From Bdellovibrionales bacterium (GTDB lineage: Bacteria > Pseudomonadota > Alphaproteobacteria > UBA9219): a stretch of DNA of 64,000 bases. Numbering within the stretch: position 1 is the first letter of the stretch; each line of letters starts with the position of its first letter. The notes beneath the pieces are model-generated. The model saw only the letters and a list, made by a program, of their open reading frames with translations, had not been told where the DNA came from and ran no database searches. Location of the stretch: assembly GCA_041662785.1 (NCBI GenBank), contig JBAZRW010000004.1:97327-161326 (forward strand), in the 5' to 3' direction. The position numbers were made by a program, and so were the translations under genes. Positions 50,295 through 59,293 of the stretch are shown in pieces.

Positions 50295-51824
50295 ATGGAT
50301 ATTCGCGCATCAGAGATTTCTTCGGTTCTAAAACAGCAGATTTCGTCGCTCGGTCTTGAAACCGAAATGGCCGAAGTGGGACAGGTTCTGTCAATCGGTG
50401 ACGGTGTGGCCTTGATCTATGGCCTTAACAATGTTCGTGCCGGTGAAATGGTTGAGTTTCAAAACGGCGTTAAGGGTATGGCGCTCAATCTTGAGACCGA
50501 TTGCGTCGGCGCTGTTATTTTCGGCGATGACCGTTCGATCCGTGAGGGCGATGTGGTCAAGCGCACCGATGCGATTGTGGAAGTTCCCGTGGGCGCAGGC
50601 CTTTTGGGTCGCGTTGTGGACGCGCTCGGCAATCCCATCGATGGCAAGGGGCCTCTTAAAAACGTCAAGATGACGCGTATGGAAGTCAAGGCGCCGGGCA
50701 TTATTCCCCGTCAGTCGGTCAGCGAGCCGATGCAAACGGGCCTGAAGGCCATCGATTCCTTGGTTCCCGTCGGTCGTGGTCAGCGCGAGCTGATTATCGG
50801 TGATCGTCAAACGGGTAAGACGGCTGTGGCCATCGACACCTTTATCAATCAAAAAGTCATCAACGACAGCAGCGACGATAAGAAGAAGCTGCACTGCATC
50901 TATGTCGCCATTGGGCAAAAGCGCTCAACCGTTGCGCAGATTGTCAAGACGCTGGAAGACGCGGGCGCGATGGAATACTCCATCGTGGTTGCGGCCACGG
51001 CGTCTGAGCCTGCGCCGCTGCAATTCATTGCGCCCTATACGGGTTGCGCGATGGGCGAGTTCTTCCGCGACAACGGCCAGCATGCCGTGATCGTGTATGA
51101 TGATTTGTCCAAGCAAGCGGTGGCCTATCGTCAGATGTCCTTGCTTCTCCGTCGCCCTCCCGGTCGTGAGGCTTATCCGGGCGACGTGTTCTATCTTCAC
51201 TCGCGCTTGTTAGAACGCGCGGCGAAGATGAACGATACGCTGGGCGGCGGCTCGTTGACCGCTCTGCCGATCATCGAAACGCAGGCTGGCGATGTGTCGG
51301 CCTACATCCCCACCAACGTGATTTCAATCACGGATGGTCAGATTTTTCTTGAAACCGCCTTGTTCTATAAGGGCGTGCGTCCCGCTATTAACGTCGGTCT
51401 GTCGGTCAGCCGCGTCGGCTCGGCCGCGCAGATTAAGGCGATGAAGCAAGTCGCGGGTTCGATCAAGCTTGATCTGGCCCAGTTCCGTGAGATGGAATCG
51501 TTCTCGCAGTTCGCCTCCGATCTTGACGCGACGACCAAGCAGTTGCTTAGCCGTGGTCAACGCCTAACCGAGCTGTTGAAGCAGCCCCAGTATCGCCCTA
51601 TGCCGATTGAAGAGCAGGTTGTGTCCATTTACTCTGGGGTTAAGGGTTATCTGGATACCATCAAGGTCGATGATATTGCACGGTTTGAGCAAAGCTTGCT
51701 GATTGCTATGCGCAGCCACGGCGCGGCGATCCTTGCCGCTATCAAGGCAGACAAGCAGATCAAGCCGGAGACCGAAGAAAAGCTGAAGGCGTTTATGGAG
51801 CAGCAGGTTCGCGAATTCGCGTAA
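50295..51824 (+). CDS. atpA: ATP synthase subunit alpha
   Basis: The 509-residue F1 subunit has the P-loop GDRQTGKTAVAIDTF, MRLELAQ-type regions and the alpha signature PAINVGLSVSRVGSAAQ. The N-terminal barrel and C-terminal bundle are complete. In most alphaproteobacteria atpG-atpD-atpC follow; here atpA is the last gene, followed by a very long hairpin and a terminator. The remaining F1 genes must be elsewhere. Confidence 0.98.
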   Translation: MDIRASEISSVLKQQISSLGLETEMAEVGQVLSIGDGVALIYGLNNVRAGEMVEFQNGVKGMALNLETDCVGAVIFGDDRSIREGDVVKRTDAIVEVPVGAGLLGRVVDALGNPIDGKGPLKNVKMTRMEVKAPGIIPRQSVSEPMQTGLKAIDSLVPVGRGQRELIIGDRQTGKTAVAIDTFINQKVINDSSDDKKKLHCIYVAIGQKRSTVAQIVKTLEDAGAMEYSIVVAATASEPAPLQFIAPYTGCAMGEFFRDNGQHAVIVYDDLSKQAVAYRQMSLLLRRPPGREAYPGDVFYLHSRLLERAAKMNDTLGGGSLTALPIIETQAGDVSAYIPTNVISITDGQIFLETALFYKGVRPAINVGLSVSRVGSAAQIKAMKQVAGSIKLDLAQFREMESFSQFASDLDATTKQLLSRGQRLTELLKQPQYRPMPIEEQVVSIYSGVKGYLDTIKVDDIARFEQSLLIAMRSHGAAILAAIKADKQIKPETEEKLKAFMEQQVREFA

Positions 51825-51966
51825 AGCCTGTCATGATCTCGGTTCCGGCGTTGGCTTTTGGTTCCTTTTCTGCGCTTCCGCTGCGCACGTACTTAAACGT
51901 ACGCTTGCGCTGCGGTTCTCGAAAAGAATCCAAAATCCTTAGCCGGAACGCGATCTTGAACAGGCT
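51825..51966. repeat. 142-base imperfect inverted repeat directly after atpA
   Basis: The repeat starts on the base after the atpA stop. Outer arms AGCCTGT (51825) and ACAGGCT (51960-51966), then CGGTTCCGGC / GCCGGAAC, TTTTGG / CCAAAA, TTTTC / GAAAA, and an inner CGTAC / GTACG around TTAAAC are all centred on 51895.5. The RNA would form one long hairpin. No gene is encoded. Confidence 0.85.
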
Positions 51967-51994
51967 TTAAAAATCATAGCGTTTGGCTTTTTAT

Positions 51995-52032
51995 AAAAAG
52001 AGGGGAGGCTGAAAAGCCTTCCCTCTTTTTTT
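51995..52032 (+). terminator. Rho-independent terminator after atpA
   Basis: AGAGGGGAGGCT and AGCCTTCCCTCT pair around GAAA, with A-run and T-run (seven T) on either side. It probably ends the atpHA transcript and may also serve fhs from the other side. Confidence 0.9.
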
Positions 52033-52053
52033 CTTGCTGTCATCCTGCCCCCC

Positions 52054-52199
52054 CGTCATTCCGGCCAAGCGCCGCGCCGCAGGCGTGGGGTGCGAGCCGG
52101 AATTTGGTTTGTTTTCTTCACCAGTCCAAAAAGAAACTGGATCCCACGTCCATTTTCTTTCGCCCCTTCGGGTCGAAGAGAAAATGTCTTGGGATGACG
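52054..52199. repeat. Complete palindromic repeat unit with nuclease-flank tail
   Basis: From CGTCATTCCGG to GGGATGACG, with GGTTTGTTTTCTT at 52106-52118 in the middle and a TTTTCTTTCGCC...GAAGAGAAAA hairpin in the right half. It lies between atpA and fhs; together with the hairpin and terminator it fills the 387-base gap, which holds no gene. Confidence 0.75.
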
Positions 52200-52211
52200 A
52201 GAGGAGAGCCT

Positions 52212-53888
52212 TTAAAACAACCCGTCAATCTGGCCGTCCTTATTGACGTGAATTTTATGGGCGGCGGGGGTGCGTGAAAGCCCCGGCATCGTCATAATCT
52301 CACCGCACAGCGCCACGACAAAGCCCGCGCCCGCCGATAGGCGAACGTCGCGCACGGGCGTGATATGCCCATTGGGCGCGCCAAAGCGCGTGGGATCGGC
52401 GGTAAAGCTGTACTGTGTTTTCGCCATGCAAACGGGCAGATGGCCGTAGCCTTCCTTTTCGAATAGCTCCAGCTTGCGCGCAGCGGCGGGGGCAAGGTCG
52501 ATATCGTCGGCGCGATAAATCTCCTTTGCCACGGTGCGGATCTTATCGGCGAGTTTCATCTCATTCGGATAGAGCGTCTTGAACGTCGCCTTGCCAGAGG
52601 TCGCGACCGTTGCAACTTCGTCGGCCAGCGTCAAAGCGCCCGCGCCGCCTTCTGCCCAATGGTTGCAGAAATGGGCGGAGACGCCGATCTTGGCGCAGGC
52701 TTCGTGAATGACGTTCATCTCGGCTTGCGTGTCGCTGGTGAATTGGTTGATGGCGACAAGCGCGGGCACGCCGAACTTCTGCACGTTTTCGACATGGCGG
52801 ATCATGTTGCCAAGGCCTGCGCGAACGGCCTCCACATTCTCGGCGGCCAGTTGGTCTTTCGCGATGCCACCGTGCATCTTCAGGGCGCGGACGGTGGCCA
52901 CGACGACGACGGCTGCGGGTGATAAGCCCGCTTGGCGGCATTTTATGTTGAGGAACTTTTCAGCGCCCAAATCCGCGCCAAAGCCCGCCTCGGTCACCAC
53001 AAAGTCAGCCAGCCGCAGCGCGGTTTCTGTCGCCACGACGGAATTGCAGCCATGCGCAATGTTGGCAAAAGGGCCGCCGTGGATCAACGTGGGCGTGCCC
53101 TCTAGTGTTTGCACAAGGTTGGGCTGAAACGCATCGCGAAGGAGAGCCGTCATCGCAGGCGCGGCCATGATATCGCGGGCGCGGACAAAGCTTTTGTCGA
53201 ACTTTTGGCCAAGGATGATATTGCCTAGGCGCTCTTCCAAATCCTGATAGGTGCGGGCAAGGCAGAAGATGGCCATGACCTCGGACGCCACCGAAATATC
53301 AAAGCCGTCCTCGCGCACTTGGCCGTTATTGCCAAGCCCTACGACGATTTGGCGAAGGGCGCGGTCGTTCATGTCCATCACGCGCCGCCATGTGATTTTA
53401 GAGGGATCGATGCCCAGCGCATTGCCCCAGTAAATATGGTTGTCCAGCATCGCGGCCAGCAGATTGTTGGCCGAGGTGATGGCGTGGAAATCGCCCGTGA
53501 AGTGCAGGTTAATCTCATCCATCGGGGCGACTTGCGCCTTGCCGCCACCCGTCGCGCCGCCCTTCATGCCAAAACAGGGGCCAAGAGAAGGCTCGCGTAG
53601 GCAAATGAGGGTCTTCTTGCCGCGCTGCGTCAGCGCATCGCCAAGGCCGATGGTGGTCGTTGTCTTGCCTTCGCCCGCCGTCGTGGGGCTGATGGCCGTG
53701 ACAAGGATCAGCTTGCCGGTAGGTGGTTTGGCCGCAATGCCAGTGATCGTCTCCATATCGATCTTGGCTTTATAGGGGCCATAGCGATACAGCGATGAAG
53801 CCGCAAGGCCGACCTTCGCGCCAATTTCCTCGATGGGGGAAAGCTTGGTGTTGCGGGCAATCGTGATGTCATCAAGTGGTGCGGCCAT
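52212..53888 (-). CDS. fhs: Formate-tetrahydrofolate ligase
   Basis: The 558-residue ATP-dependent enzyme makes 10-formyl-THF from formate and THF. It shows TAISPTTAGEGKTTTTIGLG (ATP site, residues about 64-83), REPSLGPCFGMKGGATGGG, TEAGFGADLGAEKF and KMHGG. Length is normal. The product supports purine synthesis and Met-tRNA formylation. It is a single gene, divergent from gluQ. Confidence 0.97.
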   Translation of the reverse strand: MAAPLDDITIARNTKLSPIEEIGAKVGLAASSLYRYGPYKAKIDMETITGIAAKPPTGKLILVTAISPTTAGEGKTTTTIGLGDALTQRGKKTLICLREPSLGPCFGMKGGATGGGKAQVAPMDEINLHFTGDFHAITSANNLLAAMLDNHIYWGNALGIDPSKITWRRVMDMNDRALRQIVVGLGNNGQVREDGFDISVASEVMAIFCLARTYQDLEERLGNIILGQKFDKSFVRARDIMAAPAMTALLRDAFQPNLVQTLEGTPTLIHGGPFANIAHGCNSVVATETALRLADFVVTEAGFGADLGAEKFLNIKCRQAGLSPAAVVVVATVRALKMHGGIAKDQLAAENVEAVRAGLGNMIRHVENVQKFGVPALVAINQFTSDTQAEMNVIHEACAKIGVSAHFCNHWAEGGAGALTLADEVATVATSGKATFKTLYPNEMKLADKIRTVAKEIYRADDIDLAPAAARKLELFEKEGYGHLPVCMAKTQYSFTADPTRFGAPNGHITPVRDVRLSAGAGFVVALCGEIMTMPGLSRTPAAHKIHVNKDGQIDGLF

Positions 53889-54012
53889 GGGGCAAGAATC
53901 CTTTCATCAAAAGTCGTCGCCAATCTGCCCGTTTTTGCGCGGATTCGCAATTGCCTTTGTTCGTTAACAGCATTAACAATAAGAGAGATAACGACAAAAA
54001 GGTTGGTCTTTC

Positions 54013-54870
54013 ATGATCATCACGCGGTTTGCGCCTAGCCCGACGGGGGCGCTGCATGTGGGTCACGCGGCCTCGGCCTTGTTCGCCTATCGCGCGGCAG
54101 TGGAAGCGGGCGGGCGATTTTTGCTGCGGATTGAGGATATTGATCCTGTGCGCTGCAAGCCTGCCTTTATCGACGGGATTTATGAGGATCTGCGGTGGCT
54201 GGGGATGGACTGGCCGACCCCCGTGCGCCGCCAGTCCGAGCATATGGCGGATTATGCCGCTGCGCTGGACACGTTGAAGGCGATGGGTTTGCTGTATCCC
54301 TGTTATTGCACGCGGACGGAGGTGGAGGCCGAGGCCGCCGCGTCTGGCCACGCGCCGCAAGAGGGCGATGAGGCGGGGGAGGTTGTCTATGCCGGAACAT
54401 GCCGCGCTTTGACCCTTGCGCAGCAAGAGGAGAAGGCGGCGCTTCGTGCCCCCGTTTGGCGGTTGGATATGCAAAAGGCCTTGGCGCACGTGAAAGAGAA
54501 AGGCGGGGGCGCTTTGCGTTGGCATGATCGCGGCGCGGGGGAGGTGATCGCGCAGCCAGAGCGCTTTGGCGATGTCGTTTTGGCGCGGCGCGATGTGAAG
54601 GCCAGCTATCACTTGAGCGTTGTCGTCGATGATGCCTTGCAAGGCATAACGCTGGTCACACGAGGGGCGGATTTAAAAGATTCCACGGACCTCCATCGCT
54701 TGTTGCAGGCTTTGCTGGGGCTTCCGACGCCGGAACACCACCACCATCCGCTGATCCTTGGCGCAGACGGCAAGCGCTTTGCCAAACGCGACAACGCCGC
54801 AACACTGCGTTCTATGCGTGAAGGGGGTATGCCTGCGGCGGAGGTGATGGCTCAGTGCCTTTATGCTTAA
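54013..54870 (+). CDS. gluQ: Glutamyl-Q tRNA(Asp) synthetase
   Basis: The 285-residue GluRS-like protein lacks the anticodon-binding domain, which marks it as GluQRS: it glutamylates queuosine at position 34 of tRNA-Asp. Motifs are RFAPSPTGALHVGHA, a zinc-binding CYCTRTE...YAGTCR region and GKRFAKRDNA in place of KMSKS. Its target, tRNA-Asp (GTC), is encoded 2.4 kb downstream, though not in the same operon. Confidence 0.94.
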   Translation: MIITRFAPSPTGALHVGHAASALFAYRAAVEAGGRFLLRIEDIDPVRCKPAFIDGIYEDLRWLGMDWPTPVRRQSEHMADYAAALDTLKAMGLLYPCYCTRTEVEAEAAASGHAPQEGDEAGEVVYAGTCRALTLAQQEEKAALRAPVWRLDMQKALAHVKEKGGGALRWHDRGAGEVIAQPERFGDVVLARRDVKASYHLSVVVDDALQGITLVTRGADLKDSTDLHRLLQALLGLPTPEHHHHPLILGADGKRFAKRDNAATLRSMREGGMPAAEVMAQCLYA

Positions 54871-55008
54871 CAATTTGTTAAAGGCTCCGTGCCAGAACTG
54901 AGCATGCGTGGGTACATTTTTTGTGTGGTTAAGTGGTTCGTTTCCCCATGCGTTCAAAAACCTGTCTTCGTCCCGCCTTCCCCTTGTTTGCTTCTGTGGA
55001 GTTTTCGC

Positions 55009-57096
55009 ATGCTTTCTCGCCTTAAAATTGCTGCGCGGCTGATGCTAAGTTTTGGTCTGCTCAACTTGATGATCGCTGGGTTGAATGGTTACACGATTTA
55101 TCAGGGGCAGGGCACGCAGGCTTTGGTGGAAGCTACTCTCCGAACGAGCAAAAATGAAAACCAAATGAATGTGGCAAAAGCGGCTCTTTATAAAGCGCGC
55201 ATGAACATTTGGGCTTATCTGGCCTCTGGAGAGGTTGAGCGCAGTCAAGGAGCAACGGAAGCGTTGAAAGAGACAAAAGACGTTCTTGATTCCCTCCTTA
55301 CCGCGACGGTTGATCCCCAAAGAAAAGAAAAACTCCAAAAGTCACGCGATTTATTGACGGAATATGAAAGCGAAGTCGAGAAGCTGAAAAACAGTAAGGG
55401 TCGTAACGAGGCGCTGGGGGATCCCGAAGTCGCGGCACGCATTTCTGCGATTGCCACCACGGTGGCCAAGATTGACGAAACAAACCTAGCTCTTGCCCAG
55501 TCCTATGGCGCGGTGGCGTCTGGCCGCGCCACGTCGGCGATGGAGCGGATCGAAAGTTTGAACAAGTGGACTTACATTATTGGCGTGCTGAGCCTTTTGG
55601 TGGGGGCTTTGTTGTGGTGGTTGACCTCGCGGAGCATCGTTAATCCCATTAAAGCGATTACAAGCGTGATGGACAAGTTAGCCGCAGGCGATTTGACGGT
55701 CGATGTGCCCGGACTAGAAAGCCATGACGAGACGGGCGAGATGGCGCGCGCTGTCGAGGTTTTTAAAAATAATGCCAAGCAAGTTGCCGAGCTGCGCCAC
55801 GATCAGGAACAGGCGTCCGTCAAGTCCGCCGAGCAGCGCAAAAAAGAAATCAAAGAGATGGCCGATGCGTTTGAGGCCAGTGTGATGGGGGTTGTGCGCG
55901 TTGTATCGTCGTCTTCCACCCAGATGCAAGCCACGGCGCAAAGCATGTCGGAAACAGCGCAACAATCAGCGCAGGAAGCGGCGCATGTCGGGGAGGCCTC
56001 GACACAGGCAACAGACAATGTGCAAACGGTGGCTTCGGCGGCTGAGGAGTTAAGTGCATCCATTGGCGAGATTACCAATCAAGTCGGCCACGCCGCGTCG
56101 ATTTCTAAAACGGCGGCTGAGGAAACGCAGCAAACGACGGCCCTTGTGCAAGAGCTTGTAGCTGCCACGGACAAGATTGGCGGCGTTGTGCAGCTTATTA
56201 ATGATATTGCCAGCCAAACAAACCTGCTTGCGCTCAACGCGACGATTGAAGCGGCCCGCGCGGGTGAGGCGGGCAAGGGGTTTGCCGTTGTGGCGGGCGA
56301 GGTAAAAAATCTGGCCAACCAAACGTCAAAGGCGACGGAAGAAATTAGTGCGCAAATCAATAGCGTACAGGCAAACACCAAGCGTGCCGTGGACGCCATC
56401 AAGCATATCGAAGGCATTATCGAGCAAGTGCAAGAAATCTCGTCCACGATTCAGGAATCCGTTGAGCAGCAGGGCGAGGCCACGCGCGAGATTGCGCAAA
56501 ATGTGCAGCAGGCAGCCTCTAGCACGCGTGAGGTTTCTCAAAGCATTTCGGCGGTGACTGAGGCGGCTTCAACGACAGGGGCCGCGGCCGAGCAGGTCCT
56601 CATCGCGTCAACCGATCTTGCGAAGAACGCCGAAACGCTGCAAGCCGAAGTGGTGGGCTTTTTGACGAAGATACGTGAAGAGAAAAAAGAGCTTTTGATG
56701 GAGTGGACTGATAAGTTTAAGCTGGGCATCCCCTCCATTGACGCGCAGCATAGAAGGCTTGTGGATATGCTCAATGAGCTTTATGCGGGCTTTAGAGCGG
56801 GGACAGCCAAGCAGGTCATGGGGCCGATCCTTGACGAATTGATTAACTACACGGCCACGCACTTTAAGCACGAGGAAAAATTTTTTGAGAGCACGCACTA
56901 TGCGGAAACGCCGCAGCATAAGCGCGAACATGAAAAGCTGGTGAAAACAGTTCTTGATGTTCAGGCCAAGTACAAAAGCGGGCAGGCCGTCCTTAGTCAG
57001 GATGTCATGGTCTTCTTGCGGAGCTGGTTGACCGACCATATCCTTGGAACCGACAAGCGCTATGTTAAGCATTTCCTTGATAACGGCGTTCAATAA
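55009..57096 (+). CDS. Methyl-accepting chemotaxis protein with C-terminal hemerythrin domain
   Basis: The start at 55009 (MLSRLKIAARLMLSFGLLNL) follows GGAG; an upstream open stretch is not supported. The 695-residue receptor has a first helix, a periplasmic four-helix sensor (about 35-190), a second helix (about 195-215), a HAMP domain, and the methyl-accepting signalling domain with IASQTNLLALNATIEAARAGEAGKGFAVVA. The last about 130 residues form a bacteriohemerythrin: FKLGIPSIDAQHRRLVDMLN, HFKHEEKFF, HKREHEKL and WLTDHILGTD supply the His/Glu/Asp ligands of a di-iron site. It could sense oxygen inside the cell. No cheA/cheW genes are near. Confidence 0.93.
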   Translation: MLSRLKIAARLMLSFGLLNLMIAGLNGYTIYQGQGTQALVEATLRTSKNENQMNVAKAALYKARMNIWAYLASGEVERSQGATEALKETKDVLDSLLTATVDPQRKEKLQKSRDLLTEYESEVEKLKNSKGRNEALGDPEVAARISAIATTVAKIDETNLALAQSYGAVASGRATSAMERIESLNKWTYIIGVLSLLVGALLWWLTSRSIVNPIKAITSVMDKLAAGDLTVDVPGLESHDETGEMARAVEVFKNNAKQVAELRHDQEQASVKSAEQRKKEIKEMADAFEASVMGVVRVVSSSSTQMQATAQSMSETAQQSAQEAAHVGEASTQATDNVQTVASAAEELSASIGEITNQVGHAASISKTAAEETQQTTALVQELVAATDKIGGVVQLINDIASQTNLLALNATIEAARAGEAGKGFAVVAGEVKNLANQTSKATEEISAQINSVQANTKRAVDAIKHIEGIIEQVQEISSTIQESVEQQGEATREIAQNVQQAASSTREVSQSISAVTEAASTTGAAAEQVLIASTDLAKNAETLQAEVVGFLTKIREEKKELLMEWTDKFKLGIPSIDAQHRRLVDMLNELYAGFRAGTAKQVMGPILDELINYTATHFKHEEKFFESTHYAETPQHKREHEKLVKTVLDVQAKYKSGQAVLSQDVMVFLRSWLTDHILGTDKRYVKHFLDNGVQ

Positions 57097-57257
57097 GGGC
57101 TTGGCGGGGCAGGCCTCATAAAGGGGGCGGGTTTTTTCTTAAGTTCCCCCCTAAAACCTGTAAATAATGGATTTCCATGGTTGACAGAAGGGGGGCTTTT
57201 GCCCTAAAGGTTGCGGCCTGTTGTGACAGACAGGGGTCTTTTGAAGGCCGTTTTAAT

Positions 57258-57334
57258 GCGGGAGTAGCTCAGTTGGTTAGAGCGTCGGCCTGTCACGCCG
57301 AAGGTCGCGGGTTCAAGTCCCGTCTCTCGCGCCA
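57258..57334 (+). tRNA. tRNA-Asp (anticodon GTC)
   Basis: A complete cloverleaf: acceptor GCGGGAG/CTCTCGC, D-loop AGCTCAGTTGGTTAGAGC, anticodon stem TCGGC/GCCGA with loop CTGTCAC, T-arm CGGGTTCAAGTCCCG, discriminator G and encoded CCA (57332-57334). Confidence 0.98.
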
Positions 57335-57475
57335 TTTTTATGGCTTTTGGGCTTTTTAGCCCTCTTCCTCCCCTTGATAAGATTTTTTCTTGCGAAACTA
57401 TTTGAATTAGAGCAAATGGTTGTTGGTGCTTCTTTATGGTTAATGATAAAAACATCATAAAGAGCGAAAAAACCC

Positions 57476-57504
57476 TTGACATGGGAAATGTCTTGTGCTA
57501 TTGA
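57476..57504 (+). promoter_or_regulatory. Possible promoter for the 57596 orphan gene
   Basis: A perfect -35 TTGACA (57476-57481) is followed after 17 bases by TATTGA (57499-57504), a weak -10. It lies 92 bases before the orphan gene start. Confidence 0.4.
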
Positions 57505-57595
57505 CAATACCACGCGGAGCTATGTCCATAAGAGGGCGCTGCTAAGGTGGTTGGAGAACGGTTTAACAGACCCCTATTTATGAAGGAGGATCATT

Positions 57596-58156
57596 ATGAT
57601 TTCAGGAACGGATAAGAACGGCGTTCAAGCGACAGTAAATCAAAAGCCCATAGTTATTCGTCGCCATATGGCGGATCAAACCGAACAGAAAATTTTTGAT
57701 TTTTTTGAAGCGGCAGCATTCTTGGCTTTAAGCCAGAAACCTGTGAAGCTTAATACGCTCTCTGAAAAAGGAGAGCCTCTATTGACCTGTGAAGCGCATA
57801 TATGGCCGGAGCCTCACCAATTTTTTGCTAATCTCTCGAATTACAGAGTTGTGGTGAAGCGAGATTTGGATAATGAGCCAAGCTTGCTCACTTTGAAGGT
57901 TTTAGCGCGTGAAGGGCTCTCCCTTTTAAAGGGTAACGGCGCTTCTGCCTTTAAAACGGTTTTTCGAGCCACAATGGTTAAAGATGTGCGGACGGGTGGG
58001 GAACACGATAAAATTGCCCTTTTTCCTGTTGTCGGGCAGCCATCGGATCCTTTTCAGACAAAGTGGGGCGTTGATTTGGACAAGATGGCGGAGCAAGCGC
58101 ATGATTCGCAGCGGTTCCACCAGATCCTTGTTCAAAATCAGTTAATGGCTGGTTAG
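57596..58156 (+). CDS. Orphan hypothetical protein
   Basis: I do not recognise the 186-residue protein. AAGGAGG lies 7 bases before the ATG, so translation is likely strong. It has no signal peptide or membrane helix. The N-terminal part includes TEQKIFDFFEAAAFLALSQK; the middle is mixed, with ANLSNYRVVVKRDLDN and LLTLKVLAREGLSLLKG suggesting alternating strands and helices. It sits between tRNA-Asp and nuoA as a single gene. Possibly a soluble cytoplasmic protein. Confidence 0.6.
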   Translation: MISGTDKNGVQATVNQKPIVIRRHMADQTEQKIFDFFEAAAFLALSQKPVKLNTLSEKGEPLLTCEAHIWPEPHQFFANLSNYRVVVKRDLDNEPSLLTLKVLAREGLSLLKGNGASAFKTVFRATMVKDVRTGGEHDKIALFPVVGQPSDPFQTKWGVDLDKMAEQAHDSQRFHQILVQNQLMAG

Positions 58157-58337
58157 AGGCTAGCGCCTAAAATATGTTCTAACCAGAGGTGCGGCGACAG
58201 AAAAAGGATGGCGTGTGTGGCTTTCTATTTGCCGTGTGAACCACCTTTCTTGCCGTTGTTTATGCTATCGTGTCCTTGATTTTCTGGTCTAATCAGTGGA
58301 TGTTGGACATCACTTCTCCTTGTGACGGACATCCCTT

Positions 58338-58706
58338 ATGGCCGATTCCTTTTTAGTCAATTACGCTCCGATTGCCGTCTTTATGGCCATCGCGCTTTTT
58401 GTCGCGTTGGCAGCGGTGGCGTTGTCGTTTTTGTTGGCCAAGCATCATCCTGATAAGCATAAAAATGAGACTTATGAATGCGGCTTCCCGCCCTTTGGCG
58501 ATGCGCGGGCGAAGTTTGATGTGCGTTTTTACCTGATCGCCATTTTGTTTATCATTTTTGATCTGGAAATTGCCTTCCTCTTTCCGTGGGCGATTGTCCT
58601 GAGTGATATCGGCTGGCTGGGTTTCGGCTCGATGATGGCTTTTCTTGGCGTGCTAACGGTTGGCTTTATATACGAATGGAAGAAGGGGGCGCTCGAATGG
58701 GATTAA
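58338..58706 (+). CDS. nuoA: NADH-quinone oxidoreductase subunit A
   Basis: The 122-residue membrane subunit has three helices and the conserved loop YECGFPPFGDARAKFDVRFY followed by FIIFDLEIAFLFPWA. It is part of the quinone/proton module junction of complex I. It overlaps nuoB by 10 bases and begins the operon nuoABCD-orphan-nuoEF. Confidence 0.97.
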   Translation: MADSFLVNYAPIAVFMAIALFVALAAVALSFLLAKHHPDKHKNETYECGFPPFGDARAKFDVRFYLIAILFIIFDLEIAFLFPWAIVLSDIGWLGFGSMMAFLGVLTVGFIYEWKKGALEWD

Positions 58707-59293
58707 CATTGCCACCTGATTTTATTCTTCCCGATGATGAGGCCCTGCGCGAGCGGATGGAGGCTTCGGCGCGGCTTATTGGCAACGAAGTGCAAAACAA
58801 AGGCTTTATGCTGGCCAAGTTGGACGATCTGATGGCGTGGGCGCGGACGGGTTCGATGTGGCCCATGACGTTTGGCCTTGCATGCTGCGGGATCGAGATG
58901 ATCCATGCGTATATGAGCCGCTATGATTTGGATCGTTTTGGCATGATGCCTCGCCCCAGTCCAAGGCAGTCCGATGTGATGATCGTGGCCGGCACGCTGA
59001 CCAACAAGATGGCGCCTGCTTTGCGTCAGCTTTACGACCAGATGCCAGAGCCAAGGTGGGTGATCTCGATGGGAAGCTGCGCGAACGGCGGCGGGTATTA
59101 TCACTATTCGTATGCGGTGGTGCGCGGGTGCGACCGCATCGTGCCTGTGGATATTTATATTCCGGGTTGTCCGCCTAGCGCCGAGGCGTTGGTGTATGGG
59201 CTTTTGCAGCTGCATCGCAAGATCAGGCAGGCGGGCAGACCCACCATGATTGATCGCCGCCAAAGCGCAGAAAGGCGGGGACGGGATGAGTGA
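58697..59293 (+). CDS. nuoB: NADH-quinone oxidoreductase subunit B
   Basis: The start at 58697 (MGLTLPPDF) follows GAAGGGGG inside nuoA. The 198-residue subunit binds cluster N2: GLACCGIEM, MGSCANGGGYYHYSY and IPGCPPSAEAL supply the four Cys. It passes electrons to quinone. Overlaps nuoC by 8 bases. Confidence 0.97.
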   Translation: MGLTLPPDFILPDDEALRERMEASARLIGNEVQNKGFMLAKLDDLMAWARTGSMWPMTFGLACCGIEMIHAYMSRYDLDRFGMMPRPSPRQSDVMIVAGTLTNKMAPALRQLYDQMPEPRWVISMGSCANGGGYYHYSYAVVRGCDRIVPVDIYIPGCPPSAEALVYGLLQLHRKIRQAGRPTMIDRRQSAERRGRDE

